64,000 nucleotides of DNA from assembly GCA_934454585.1 (NCBI GenBank), contig CAKSFP010000011.1, positions 14,833-78,832 on the forward strand, read 5' to 3'. The notes under the pieces were generated by a model. The model made no database searches and had not been told where the DNA came from. It saw only the letters and a program-made list of their open reading frames with translations. The DNA comes from an uncultured Clostridia bacterium. GTDB taxonomy: Bacteria > Bacillota > Clostridia > UMGS1810. Numbering within the stretch: the stretch's first letter is position 1; every line of letters starts with the position of its first letter. Shown here piece by piece: positions 1 through 8,139 of the stretch. Position numbers and translations under genes: made by a program.

Positions 1-207
1 CCTTTCAAAGTACTCCCACCTGCCACCGCCGGAATTGCTCCTGTGATAGAAGGCGTCTACCTGTCTCCACGCCGTCGGGTCGCTCTCCTCCTGCCAGATT
101 GCCTGAGGATCGGGGCGGCGCAGCACATAACTGCCCCATCTTTCTAATTTTTCCCCGTGGGCGGCATCTATGAGTGCATAGTCCGTCCATTCAGATGAAT
201 ATAGCAT
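1..207 (-). CDS. Class I SAM-dependent methyltransferase, N-terminal part (cut by window edge)
   Basis: Only the first 69 codons lie in the window; the frame is open to base 1. The start ATG is at 205-207 and the protein begins MLYSSEWTDYALIDAAHG, followed by GEKLERWG, LRRPDPQAIW and YHRSNSGGG. This is the N-terminal signature I associate with clostridial RlmI/RlmK-like SAM-dependent (rRNA cytosine) methyltransferases, in which the PUA-like N-terminus precedes the Rossmann domain. The catalytic part is outside the window, so substrate cannot be judged. It lies 19 bp downstream of the dnaI-like gene on the same strand, so it may be the end of that operon. A short overlapping frame at 5-190 is a shadow. 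Confidence 0.72.
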   Translation of the reverse strand, partial: MLYSSEWTDYALIDAAHGEKLERWGSYVLRRPDPQAIWQEESDPTAWRQVDAFYHRSNSGGGRWEYFER

Positions 208-226
208 TTTTAATGTCCTTTCCGCA

Positions 227-1231
227 TCAGAGTGAAGAATGTCTTTTCTTTATCCTGATGTCGTCTCCAATGAAGTATTGAATGGCAAATTCGCCGAGAA
301 CCCTTGACGACACCCTCTCACTGTAAATCTTGCCGAGGTCTTTTACCGTAAGATTTGTGCTGATGAGGGTCTTTTTGCCGCTCATGAGGCGCGAATTGAG
401 CACATCGAAAAACACCGAGCAGGTGTACGCAGTGACAAATTCCGTGCCAAGGTCGTCTATAATCAAGAGGTCACAGTCATAAATCGCGTTGTAGTTTTCC
501 TCATAATCGTCCCTGTCTATCTTGCCGAACTTGTAGTCCTCCAGGAACTTGAACATACTGTATGCCGTCTGATATATAACCATGTATCCGCGTGAGAGCA
601 ACTCATTTGCAATGCAGTTTGCCAAAAATGTCTTGCCCAGACCCGACGCTCCGTTAAAGAACAGATTGTCGGATGACTCATCAAAAACCTCGCAGTATTT
701 TTTTGCAAAGGATAGGATTCTGCGAATATTGTCAAACGGCGAAACGCCGTATTTTTCAACAACATCCCTCGGATAATAGTCGAGTCTGAAATTCTCGAAG
801 GTGTCTTTTTCTATCTCACACGAAAATTTTGATATCCGTCTTGCACTCTCCATCATATACTTGCGCAGTTTCGCCTTGGCGCAAACGCACAGTTTACCGT
901 CGACATACCCTGTGTCACGGCACTTTGCACATTGATACGGCAGCGGCACATATTGCCCCGTGTGCGATGTCGCCACAAGTGCGGCGCGGCGCGCAAGCAA
1001 AGCTTCTCTCTGCATCTCCAGCCGAGTCAGCGCCTGTTCCACGGTTATGCCTTCTTTAATGACGCTTCTCGCGCACCGAAGGGCAAGCAGAGATATGTCC
1101 GTGTCTATCTTTTTTATCTCCGGCACTTCTGCATAGAGCGCTTGGGTATATGCCTCCTCATGCTCTTTGCGGGCATGGGATATTTTTTGATATTGCTCTT
1201 TTATATATGAGTTTGCCCGTCGTTGTGACAT
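227..1231 (-). CDS. dnaI: DnaI/DnaC-like helicase-loader AAA+ ATPase
   Basis: A 334-residue primosome ATPase expected to load the replicative helicase. Residues 1-95 are helical; a Cys cluster C101, C104, C115 and C117 (CAKC then CVC) forms the zinc-binding helicase-interaction segment seen in DnaI/DnaC-type loaders. Walker A is GASGLGKT at about 194-201, Walker B is LLIIDDLG near residue 255, followed by sensor-type ISTNL. The ATG is preceded by AGGAG with 9-nt spacing. It follows the DnaD-domain gene by 20 bp, the usual Bacillota pairing of a DnaD/DnaB-type protein with the loader. I use dnaI rather than dnaC because of this pairing; the bacterial naming is inconsistent. Confidence 0.88.
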   Translation of the reverse strand: MSQRRANSYIKEQYQKISHARKEHEEAYTQALYAEVPEIKKIDTDISLLALRCARSVIKEGITVEQALTRLEMQREALLARRAALVATSHTGQYVPLPYQCAKCRDTGYVDGKLCVCAKAKLRKYMMESARRISKFSCEIEKDTFENFRLDYYPRDVVEKYGVSPFDNIRRILSFAKKYCEVFDESSDNLFFNGASGLGKTFLANCIANELLSRGYMVIYQTAYSMFKFLEDYKFGKIDRDDYEENYNAIYDCDLLIIDDLGTEFVTAYTCSVFFDVLNSRLMSGKKTLISTNLTVKDLGKIYSERVSSRVLGEFAIQYFIGDDIRIKKRHSSL

Positions 1232-1251
1232 AAGTCAAATCTCCTCTCCGA

Positions 1252-2232
1252 TCAGCTCTGCCGTCTCATAATCTCCGCCTCTATGTCGTATTCATCGTTG
1301 TTGTAATCGCGGAAAGAATTTTTTCCGCCGCCGGTCTTTGGCGCAACGGACGGCTGACCCTGGGCTGCGGCGCGGATGTTGCGCAGAACCGAATCCATGT
1401 ATTTGAACGCAACCTTTCCCGTGTTTACCACGGTGGTTTCGTATGCTTTCATTATCTCCTCGTCGCTCGCCTTAAGATCGTTTATCCATGTTTTGAGCAA
1501 CTTAAGCTCCGACTCGGTGAAATCTCTGCCGCTTATCTTAAACATAGTTTTGTATTTTTTCTCAAACAAACTTTCTTTGTTTCGCTGTCTTATAAATGCC
1601 GACGCTTTTGCCGCAGTGTTTATCTCATTGTCTGCCCACGAAAGCGCAACCTTCTCTATATACCTCATGTTGCTCTTACCTGATGAAACACAGTATTCCA
1701 GCAGAGAGAAAATCACCTCGGGCGGAAACTTGAGATAATCGTAAAACATATATATTATGTTCATGTCATTGGTATTGAGCGTTTTGTTAAGCAACTGAGA
1801 TGACAGTGTGAACAGTTGTTTTATCTTTTCGTTCCCCTGCATAGCTGTCATGAGGTCGGAGCGCGAGTACGCAGCAACATTAATCTGTGCCTTGCCGCTG
1901 TCCGCCTTGATGTGATTATTTTCATATTTCTCGGCACTCTTATCTTCGAATGTGTCGAACAGCTCTATGTCATAATCGTTTTTTTCGTTCTTGGAAAATC
2001 TCAGCACACCAACACTGTCCCAATATTTAAGCGCACTTATAACATCGGACTGTATCATGTTGAGCACTGATGCAATTTTTGAAATCGACATCGGCGATTC
2101 GGCATATGCCAGGCGCAGACAATACAGATAGACCTTGACGAAAGATCCGTTTGCATCACACATAAAACGATCGACAAAATCGTTTTTTACGCAAAAATTA
2201 TCACTCTTTTTAGTTATATTAAGCACTGCCAA
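1252..2232 (-). CDS. DnaD domain replication-initiation protein
   Basis: A 326-residue protein with an N-terminal winged-helix-like part (roughly 1-110, including SKIASVLNMIQSDV) and a C-terminal DnaD/DnaB_2 domain (about 230-300). The latter contains FTESELKLLKTWINDL and the motif KYMDSVLRNI, close to the YxxxIL-type signature of the family. DnaD-domain proteins remodel origin or restart DNA and hand over to the helicase loader. The best start is TTG at 2232, preceded by GAGGTG at 5 nt. The loader gene follows 20 bp later in the same direction. It cannot be separated by eye into DnaD versus DnaB (Bacillus sense), so no symbol is given. Confidence 0.87.
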   Translation of the reverse strand: MAVLNITKKSDNFCVKNDFVDRFMCDANGSFVKVYLYCLRLAYAESPMSISKIASVLNMIQSDVISALKYWDSVGVLRFSKNEKNDYDIELFDTFEDKSAEKYENNHIKADSGKAQINVAAYSRSDLMTAMQGNEKIKQLFTLSSQLLNKTLNTNDMNIIYMFYDYLKFPPEVIFSLLEYCVSSGKSNMRYIEKVALSWADNEINTAAKASAFIRQRNKESLFEKKYKTMFKISGRDFTESELKLLKTWINDLKASDEEIMKAYETTVVNTGKVAFKYMDSVLRNIRAAAQGQPSVAPKTGGGKNSFRDYNNDEYDIEAEIMRRQS

Positions 2233-2308
2233 GATATCACCTCATAAAATTTCACACAATCATACTACAGTATAACATATATATCACAAAAAAGTAAGGG
2301 GTTTGAGC

Positions 2309-2366
2309 GAAAAAAAGCAAAAAAATCGTCATAATCAATGTTTTTGTTGATTATGACGATTTTTGC
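2309..2366 (-). terminator. Intrinsic terminator of the SLH gene pair
   Basis: A near-perfect inverted repeat at 2321-2366 (arm AATCGTCATAATCAA, about 8-nt loop), followed on the minus strand by a long T-rich run to 2309. It lies 24 bp after the stop of the SLH protein gene at 2390 and insulates it from the dnaD-like gene. Confidence 0.88.
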
Positions 2367-2389
2367 TCCATAATTATGTTTTCAAAAAA

Positions 2390-3661
2390 TTACTCAGCCA
2401 GTGCTCTGTTGAGGAAAGTTACAATCTGTCCTCTGCTGCATATGTCATCGGGTGAGAATGTTGTTGCGCTTGTACCGCTTGTCACACCGTTTTCAACTGC
2501 CCAAGCCACAGCCTCTGCATATGCCGCGTTCTCCGAAACATCATCAAATGACGCAAGCTCTGTGTCTGCCGCCGGCTCATCCTTTGCCTGCCACATATAC
2601 ACTACCGTAGATGCTCTTGTGCAGGGGGTGTTGCCGTCAAAGTTGTCGGTCTCTACCATGCCTTTTTCCGCTGCCCACTTAGCAGCCTCATAATAATAGT
2701 CGTTCTCCGTAACATCGCCGAAGGGTGCTGCGCCGTCAATCTTCGGTGAGCCGTTTGCACGCCACATAAATGTGATTATCTGTGCTCTTGTGCAAGTGTC
2801 ATTGGGCGAAAATGTTGTTGCAGAAGTGCCTGTGGTTACATTTTTCTCAACAGCCCACTTAACAGCCGCCGCAAAATAATCGTCGTCCTTTACATCGCCG
2901 AAGTTTACCGCAACGGGAGTGTTCTGTGCAGGTTCTTTAACTTCTTCACCATTATCGGCCGGTGCATCTGTCTTTGTGTCATCCTCTGCCGGAGCCGCCT
3001 CAAGCTGACGAACCACATTGGATACCTTAACGGATGCTTTCTCGTTGTTGAGTGTGAGGTTGAGTGTAAGTTTTACGCTGCCTCTGTTCTTAACTGTGGG
3101 TTCAACCAAAGTGAAATCGCCGGCGCTCTCGACGGTGGTGCCGTTTTTAACTGCGGCGCGTGCCATCTCGACAATCTTCTCCTCGGTAACGGTGTAGTCA
3201 AAGGACATATTTTTGTATGCATCGGAAACATTTTTTCTGTCCTCGGCAAGCTTTTCAACATCAACATTTGCCGCTGCTGCGTCACCTGTGAGCTGAGCAA
3301 TCTTGAAATCATACATCTCGTGTCTGGTCACGGGGTAGGGTGTTTCGTAGCTGCTTGTAAAGAGTATGTTTGCAAATATGCCGCCTGCCTTTTCGCTCGT
3401 AGCGTTCCATATACGATAATCGGATTCTTTTTCAAAAGAAAGTGTGCAGGTGTTGTCCTCAGGGAGCACCTTTGCAGCTGCTTTGAGAAATTCATCCATA
3501 GTCATGTCGTTAAATACAACCACATCCGCTGCGGATGTCTTAACTGCCTTTATTGCCTCGTCAATTTCATCCGTTGCCGTCTTCTTTGCAAATACAGCTG
3601 TCGGCAGTGCCGCAACGAGCATGCATACTGCAAGAAATACACTTAATACTTTTTTGTTCAT
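2390..3661 (-). CDS. Secreted S-layer-homology protein with novel repeat domain
   Basis: A 423-residue protein with a signal peptide (MNKKVLSVFLAVCMLVAALP then AVFAKK). Two copies of an ~80-residue module follow, around residues 35-125 and 145-225, each with a helix like MDEFLKAAAKVLP and a strand like RIWNATSEKAGG. After a Thr/Pro/Asp-rich linker come three SLH motifs, about 250-423 (FGDVKDDDYFAAAVKWAVE, FSPNDTCTRAQI). SLH motifs bind pyruvylated secondary wall polymer, so this is expected on the cell surface. The neighbour at 3710 carries the same module and near-identical SLH motifs, so the two are paralogs. Function of the N-terminal module is unknown. Confidence 0.85.
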   Translation of the reverse strand: MNKKVLSVFLAVCMLVAALPTAVFAKKTATDEIDEAIKAVKTSAADVVVFNDMTMDEFLKAAAKVLPEDNTCTLSFEKESDYRIWNATSEKAGGIFANILFTSSYETPYPVTRHEMYDFKIAQLTGDAAAANVDVEKLAEDRKNVSDAYKNMSFDYTVTEEKIVEMARAAVKNGTTVESAGDFTLVEPTVKNRGSVKLTLNLTLNNEKASVKVSNVVRQLEAAPAEDDTKTDAPADNGEEVKEPAQNTPVAVNFGDVKDDDYFAAAVKWAVEKNVTTGTSATTFSPNDTCTRAQIITFMWRANGSPKIDGAAPFGDVTENDYYYEAAKWAAEKGMVETDNFDGNTPCTRASTVVYMWQAKDEPAADTELASFDDVSENAAYAEAVAWAVENGVTSGTSATTFSPDDICSRGQIVTFLNRALAE

Positions 3662-3709
3662 TGTTGATCCCCTTTTCTTTTTATATAAAATTTTATTGCT
3701 GACCAGAAT

Positions 3710-5950
3710 TTAATCTGCCAACGCCCTGTTAAGGAAGGTCACTATCTGACCCCTGTCACAGATGTCGGTCGGTGAGAATGTCGTGTCGCTCGTTCCGCTC
3801 GTCACGCCGTTCTCTATCGCCCACGCAACAGCCTGTGCACAGTCTGCCGTTGCCGACACATCGCCGAATTTGCCCGAAACAGCCGTCTCGGGAGAACCGG
3901 CGTTCTGCCACATATATGTCACCGTAGACGCCCTGGTGCACGGAGTGTCCGCCGCAAATTTGCTGCCGGTAACCATGCCCTTTTGACTTGCCCACAGCGC
4001 CGCGCCATAGTAGTAATCACTCGCGCTCACATCGGTGAACGGATTTGCCGCGTCAACCGACGGCGATCCTACCGCACGCCACAGGAAAGTGAGAATCTGC
4101 GCTCTGGTGCAGGTCTCCGACGGAGAGAATGTCGTCGCCGTCGTGCCCGTGGTTATGTTTTTGTCTACCGCCCATTTAACGGCGGCAGCGAAATAATCGC
4201 TTGAGTGTACATCACCGAAGTTTACTCCCGTGAGCTGACTTGCCGCAGCCGGGTCAAGCTCTGCCCCGATTTTATCATCGGTTTTCACTGTGGTTGTCGC
4301 GCCCTTGCCGCCGATTGTAAGCATAATCGGCTGAGTTGAGCGGATGTTGACGGTGTAAGCGCCGTCTTGTTCTATCAGATAGTCGTCATCAAGCGGCATA
4401 TATGACATTCTGCCGTCCGAAGTGCTGCATATGAGATAATCTTTTTGCAGAGCGTCCATGTCGATGTAGTCCGTCTTGCCGGAGGCAGTCACAACGCTTG
4501 TTATCGGATAGGAAACTCCGGCAAACAGCTGCAATGCCGTGCCGGCAGACTTGTCTTCATATGCGCCGACGCCCATGTAATCAAAATCCTCTGTAAGGAT
4601 ATTCGCCCTATGTCCGGGGCTGTTCATCCATCCGTTCATTACCTTTGCGGGAATTACATCATGCGAATTTGCATCGCACTTGTATATATTCTCTCCGCCC
4701 TTTATATACTTCAGGTCTGTTATTGTTGTGAAAGGACTCTGACCGTTGGGTCTTGTGTGCGAGAACACCTGTGCAATCTCCGGCTCGCGGATGTCGCATG
4801 CATCCTGGAGTGCCGGCGTCATGGTGAGCAGAATCTCTTTGGCTTTGTGTCTCTCAACATTTGTGATACGAAGTATCTCCCACTCCTGTTTATTCAAAGA
4901 AATTTTGCCTGTCGGCATATCTCTTTCAAGCATTTTTATTGAGTCGTCAAAACGCGTCTCTCTTGTTTCATCACCGAGCTCAAAGGTAAGATAGCCTGTG
5001 TAGTGACCGTCCTCCTCATATGTAGCCTTAATCATGACGAACGATTTCCACGAAAGCCTGGTACCATTCTTTACAGCCTTTTGTCCGGCAGCAAGGAGTT
5101 CTTCCTTCGTGGTTCTGTTGGTGACGAGGATACTGTCAATCGCTTTGCCGACAAGGCTCCTGTCCTCATCAATGAGCTTTGATGTCTCGGTCACAACGGG
5201 TTCTATAGTCTTTGCGGCGGGGCATCTGTCCTCAAACTCACCGCAAACAAGCTGTATCGTCGCACTGACAGTGCCGTTTACGGTTGTGCTCGCCTTAACT
5301 ATGTTAAACGAACATTCCCTGTCAACCACAGTTACATGGCTTCCGCTCGGAATGACCTTTTTCGCCATGGCGATTATGTCCTTGAGAGTTGTGTCGTTGC
5401 TCACTTCAAAGTCAAACATGGCGCTGTTTATTGCCGATTTTGCCGCGGCAAGTTCTTTCTTTGCGTCGGATTCGCTTATGTTCACGGTCTCCGCCTTGGT
5501 GTCGGTTTTGGTATCGGTTTTGGTATCGCCGGCGGTTGTGCTGTCGCCGTCCTCAGACGGGTCGGTGCCGCCGAGCGGCGGAATTGCCTTTTGAACTTCA
5601 GCGCCTTCCATAGCCTCATTCATATCTATAATCACCGTCGCTTTGAGGTAACCTGCCTCCGATGCTGTCGCATCAACCAGCTTGAAACTCTCCACAGAGA
5701 ATCCGCAGCCGACAAATCCGTCCACGGTGTAGTCGCACGCACCGAAAAGAAGATTTTCGAGGTCGTCGCGAGTGTAATCATTTGTTATTTCCTCTTTTTC
5801 AAACAGTGCTTTGAACTTTTCCAGGCTCTTGTCCACAGCGGTCTGCGAGTCCGCCACCTTGGTCACGGCATATGCGGTGTTGATGCCGCAATGGGCCGCC
5901 GGACTCAAAAACACTGCCGCAGCAAGCACTCCGGCAAAAAACTTTTTCAT
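3710..5950 (-). CDS. Secreted CAP-domain (SCP/PR1-like) SLH protein
   Basis: A 746-residue cell-surface protein. A signal peptide is followed by three copies of the ~80-residue repeat found in its neighbour; their strands read LVDATASEAG, IVKASTTVNG and MIKATYEEDG, spread over about residues 45-350. A CAP domain lies at about 365-480 (RITNVERHKAKE, FSHTRPNGQSPF, GENI, SPGHRANIL), with the His/Glu residues of the family visible. Three SLH motifs are at about 555-746. Bacterial CAP-plus-wall-anchor proteins are common in spore-forming Clostridia; their activity is not settled. ATG at 5950 is chosen because GGGAG lies 9 nt upstream, whereas the ATG at 5959 abuts it. The paralogous gene follows after 48 bp. 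Confidence 0.87.
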   Translation of the reverse strand: MKKFFAGVLAAAVFLSPAAHCGINTAYAVTKVADSQTAVDKSLEKFKALFEKEEITNDYTRDDLENLLFGACDYTVDGFVGCGFSVESFKLVDATASEAGYLKATVIIDMNEAMEGAEVQKAIPPLGGTDPSEDGDSTTAGDTKTDTKTDTKAETVNISESDAKKELAAAKSAINSAMFDFEVSNDTTLKDIIAMAKKVIPSGSHVTVVDRECSFNIVKASTTVNGTVSATIQLVCGEFEDRCPAAKTIEPVVTETSKLIDEDRSLVGKAIDSILVTNRTTKEELLAAGQKAVKNGTRLSWKSFVMIKATYEEDGHYTGYLTFELGDETRETRFDDSIKMLERDMPTGKISLNKQEWEILRITNVERHKAKEILLTMTPALQDACDIREPEIAQVFSHTRPNGQSPFTTITDLKYIKGGENIYKCDANSHDVIPAKVMNGWMNSPGHRANILTEDFDYMGVGAYEDKSAGTALQLFAGVSYPITSVVTASGKTDYIDMDALQKDYLICSTSDGRMSYMPLDDDYLIEQDGAYTVNIRSTQPIMLTIGGKGATTTVKTDDKIGAELDPAAASQLTGVNFGDVHSSDYFAAAVKWAVDKNITTGTTATTFSPSETCTRAQILTFLWRAVGSPSVDAANPFTDVSASDYYYGAALWASQKGMVTGSKFAADTPCTRASTVTYMWQNAGSPETAVSGKFGDVSATADCAQAVAWAIENGVTSGTSDTTFSPTDICDRGQIVTFLNRALAD

Positions 5951-6005
5951 AAAACACATCTCCCGTTGAATCTATTTATGCACTAATACATCACTTACGG
6001 CAAAC

Positions 6006-6034
6006 ATTATATAGTAAAATTCTTAATTAATCAA
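6006..6034 (-). promoter_or_regulatory. Promoter of the CAP/SLH gene
   Basis: On the minus strand, TTGATT (6029-6034), a 17-bp spacer and TATAAT (6006-6011), about 56 bp before the ATG at 5950. It diverges from the YitT promoter at 6141. Confidence 0.65.
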
Positions 6035-6043
6035 TGGCATCTG

Positions 6044-6075
6044 CATAACTTGCAACAAATCGTCATAACTTGCAA
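6044..6075. repeat. Direct repeat between divergent promoters, possible operator
   Basis: CATAACTTGCAA occurs at 6044-6055 and again at 6064-6075, exactly 20 bp apart (about two helical turns). It sits between the promoters for the CAP/SLH gene and yitT. A protein binding the same face of the helix twice is one reading; no regulator gene is adjacent. Confidence 0.45.
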
Positions 6076-6140
6076 TGTTCGCCCACATTCTGGGTTTGCA
6101 CAATCATAAAAAGAAATACGCAACACATTCAGCGATTTGC

Positions 6141-6169
6141 TTGACACAAAGGACACAATGTGACATAAT
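6141..6169 (+). promoter_or_regulatory. Promoter of the YitT gene
   Basis: TTGACA at 6141-6146, 17-bp spacer, CATAAT at 6164-6169. The predicted transcript start near 6176 leaves a ~25-nt leader with GAGGTG before the ATG at 6201. Confidence 0.72.
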
Positions 6170-6200
6170 GTACTCAGTAGATTCAGGAAAGAGGTGCAAC

Positions 6201-7079
6201 ATGAATTTGAGAATATCAGACATGGTAAGTCAGCTAAAATCCAACTCCGCCAGGCAGTTTGTCATCATGACGCTGGGTACGGTGCTGCTGACAGCCGGAG
6301 TGTATTTTTTCAAGATACCGAACGGTTTTTCCACCGGCGGAGTGAGCGGCATAGGCACCATACTCGGCAGTATAACGCCCATAACCCCCGCAAAGTGGAT
6401 TTCCGTTATCAACTTTGCCCTGCTCGTGCTCGGTTTTCTGGTGCTCGGCAAAGAAACCGGCGCAAAGACGGTCTATTGCAGTATGCTTTTCTCCGCGCTC
6501 ACTTGGATTCTTGAAGATGTGTTTCCAATGAGTGCACCTTTCACGGATGATTCGTTTCTGGAACTGATATATGCGATGCTCCTCACCTCTATCGGAGCAG
6601 CAATGATTTTCAACAGCAATGCCTCATCGGGCGGCACAGATATAGTGGCACTGATACTGAAAAAATACACTCGGACCGATGTCGGCAGAGCCTTGCTTGC
6701 AGCGGATTTTACCGTTGCCGCAGCATCGTTCTTCGTTTTCAGCGTAAAGATAGGTCTTTACTCTATGCTCGGACTGTTTATGAAAGCATTTCTCGTTGAC
6801 AGTGTTATAGAGAGTCTTAATTCTTGCAAGTATTTCGTAGTGATTACAACACACGGAGAGGAAATTGCGCAGTATATCCTCAAAGAGATCCACCACGGCG
6901 CAACCGTGACTGATGCCATAGGCGGATATACCCATGAGAAGAAACAAATGGTGCACACCGTGTGCAAGAGAATTGAGGCAATAAAACTGCGCGCAAAAGT
7001 TGTCAGCATAGATCCGCACGCTTTTGTTATAGTCTCCACCAGCAGCGATATAATCGGCAGAGGATTCAGGAGTGTGTGA
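6201..7079 (+). CDS. YitT family membrane protein (DUF161/DUF2179)
   Basis: A 292-residue membrane protein. Five or six hydrophobic segments occupy roughly residues 15-190 (for example FVIMTLGTVLLTAGVYFF), with the family glycine-rich stretch NGFSTGGVSGIG and the SSGGTDIVA motif. The soluble C-terminal DUF2179 domain lies at about 205-290 (GGYTHEKKQMVHTVCKR, DPHAFVIVS). Family function is unproven; it is often proposed to be a small-solute transporter. The upstream frame is open to 6075, but ATG 6201 has a good ribosome site (GAGGTG) and fits the promoter at 6141. It is convergent with the gene at 7343 and separated from it by a MITE-like element. Confidence 0.88.
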   Translation: MNLRISDMVSQLKSNSARQFVIMTLGTVLLTAGVYFFKIPNGFSTGGVSGIGTILGSITPITPAKWISVINFALLVLGFLVLGKETGAKTVYCSMLFSALTWILEDVFPMSAPFTDDSFLELIYAMLLTSIGAAMIFNSNASSGGTDIVALILKKYTRTDVGRALLAADFTVAAASFFVFSVKIGLYSMLGLFMKAFLVDSVIESLNSCKYFVVITTHGEEIAQYILKEIHHGATVTDAIGGYTHEKKQMVHTVCKRIEAIKLRAKVVSIDPHAFVIVSTSSDIIGRGFRSV

Positions 7080-7104
7080 CAGGAAAGCGTTTCATTATTT
7101 CAAA

Positions 7105-7312
7105 GGCGAGGGTGTATATATTTTATTATGCACGCATAAAACTTGTGCCGTCTGTGTATGTGTTTTTTATTCTTGTCGCCTCGGACAGCAGTGCAGTAGC
7201 GCTGAACTCGTCGCCTAAGAATAAAAAACACATACGCATCCTTTGACGGTATATTTTCTACGCAAATATGCGTGAAATTCACCTACACAAAATAAAATAT
7301 ATCCCTCTCGCC
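7105..7312. repeat. MITE-like element, family A, copy 1
   Basis: A 208-bp palindromic element. The left end is GGCGAGGGTGTATATATTTT, and the right end read on the minus strand is GGCGAGAGGGATATATTTTA, giving terminal inverted repeats. A second, internal inverted pair (GTATGTGTTTTTTATTCTT against AAGAATAAAAAACACATACG) flanks a central block with CTCGGACAGCAGTGCAGTAG. Copies 2 and 3 are at 14412 and about 27620. It fills the gap between convergent genes. No transposase is present and no target duplication is evident. The open frame across it is not a gene. Confidence 0.8.
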
Positions 7313-7342
7313 GTTAAACAAAAATAGCGTATGCACGCCTGT

Positions 7343-8065
7343 TCAATGCCCGTGAGGTTTCATCTCTTTCAGCTCCCTCTCCTCTATGAGGTCGGCGTGC
7401 AAAAGCGCCGCAAGTATCACCCCGAACGGTATCAGAGTGAGCCAAATTGCCCTGCCGAGGAATATGAGACAGAAAAATGTGCCGACAGACGCCCCGCCCA
7501 GGAACGACAATAGCATCACCGAATGTTTGAAAAACTTCGGGCGGTGGCTCCTGTCGTTCTTGCGGAGATGCTTGATTTCCTTTGCAAGACCGACTCCCAC
7601 TTGCCTGATATGGTTTGTGACAAATGTGGTCGCCATGGGTGTGCCCTCCGCCTGGCGGAATGTGTTGTATTGCATGGACGCAATGAAGTTTATCGCAATC
7701 TGAGATATCTGCACGGGTGCGGACTCGGGCACAAAGCCAAGCGCAATGACGACGAGCATCTCCACAGTGATGAGAAGCGTGTCCCAGCGTATGGGAAATT
7801 TGTGCTTTATGGGATTCGGCAAAAGCTCGGACACAAACGCACCGAGGATGTACGCCGAAATAGGTATCATGTAATAGAGTGCCTTGCCCCGGTGACCGCC
7901 GCCTATCGCCATGCCGAGCAGCACCACATTGCCTGTCTGCGCATTGCAGAACACATTTCCGCGCAAAAGATAGGTATATGCGCCGAAAAACCCGGCGATT
8001 GCCATGAGGGTGTAAAACACCCAGTTTCTCTCACACATGAGAAAACCTTTGTGCTTTTGTTTCAA
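7343..8065 (-). CDS. YoaK family protein (DUF1275)
   Basis: A 240-residue membrane protein of the YoaK/DUF1275 family. It shows about six hydrophobic segments and the family signature AFFGAYTYLLRG-like AGFFGAYTYLLRG followed by NAQTGNVVLLG. The family is widespread and functionally uncharacterised. The open frame extends to 8140 but would run through the inverted repeat at 8102-8129; TTG at 8065 has GGGGAG 8 nt upstream and puts the start just before the first membrane segment, so it is preferred (ATG at 8038, MCERNW, is the alternative). It lies downstream of the symporter gene on the same strand. Confidence 0.83.
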   Translation of the reverse strand: MKQKHKGFLMCERNWVFYTLMAIAGFFGAYTYLLRGNVFCNAQTGNVVLLGMAIGGGHRGKALYYMIPISAYILGAFVSELLPNPIKHKFPIRWDTLLITVEMLVVIALGFVPESAPVQISQIAINFIASMQYNTFRQAEGTPMATTFVTNHIRQVGVGLAKEIKHLRKNDRSHRPKFFKHSVMLLSFLGGASVGTFFCLIFLGRAIWLTLIPFGVILAALLHADLIEERELKEMKPHGH

Positions 8066-8101
8066 TGTTATCACTCCCCGATAAACTCTGCATTTTGCAA
8101 A

Positions 8102-8129
8102 CGGGTCAAAGGCAACAGCCTTTGACCCG
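8102..8129 (-). terminator. Inverted repeat after putP-like gene, probable terminator
   Basis: A perfect 12-bp stem (CGGGTCAAAGGC against GCCTTTGACCCG) with a 4-nt loop, starting 11 bp after the symporter stop. There is no long T-run, so termination strength is uncertain. Confidence 0.6.
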
Positions 8130-8139
8130 AATAGAATCA

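Noticed and set aside
7100..7282. Open frame encoding an Arg-rich peptide (RRRVQRYCTAVRG) also seen at 14371-14628
   Set aside because: The frames fall inside copies of the family A palindromic element, in opposite orientations, with no ribosome site; the similarity reflects the repeat, not a protein.
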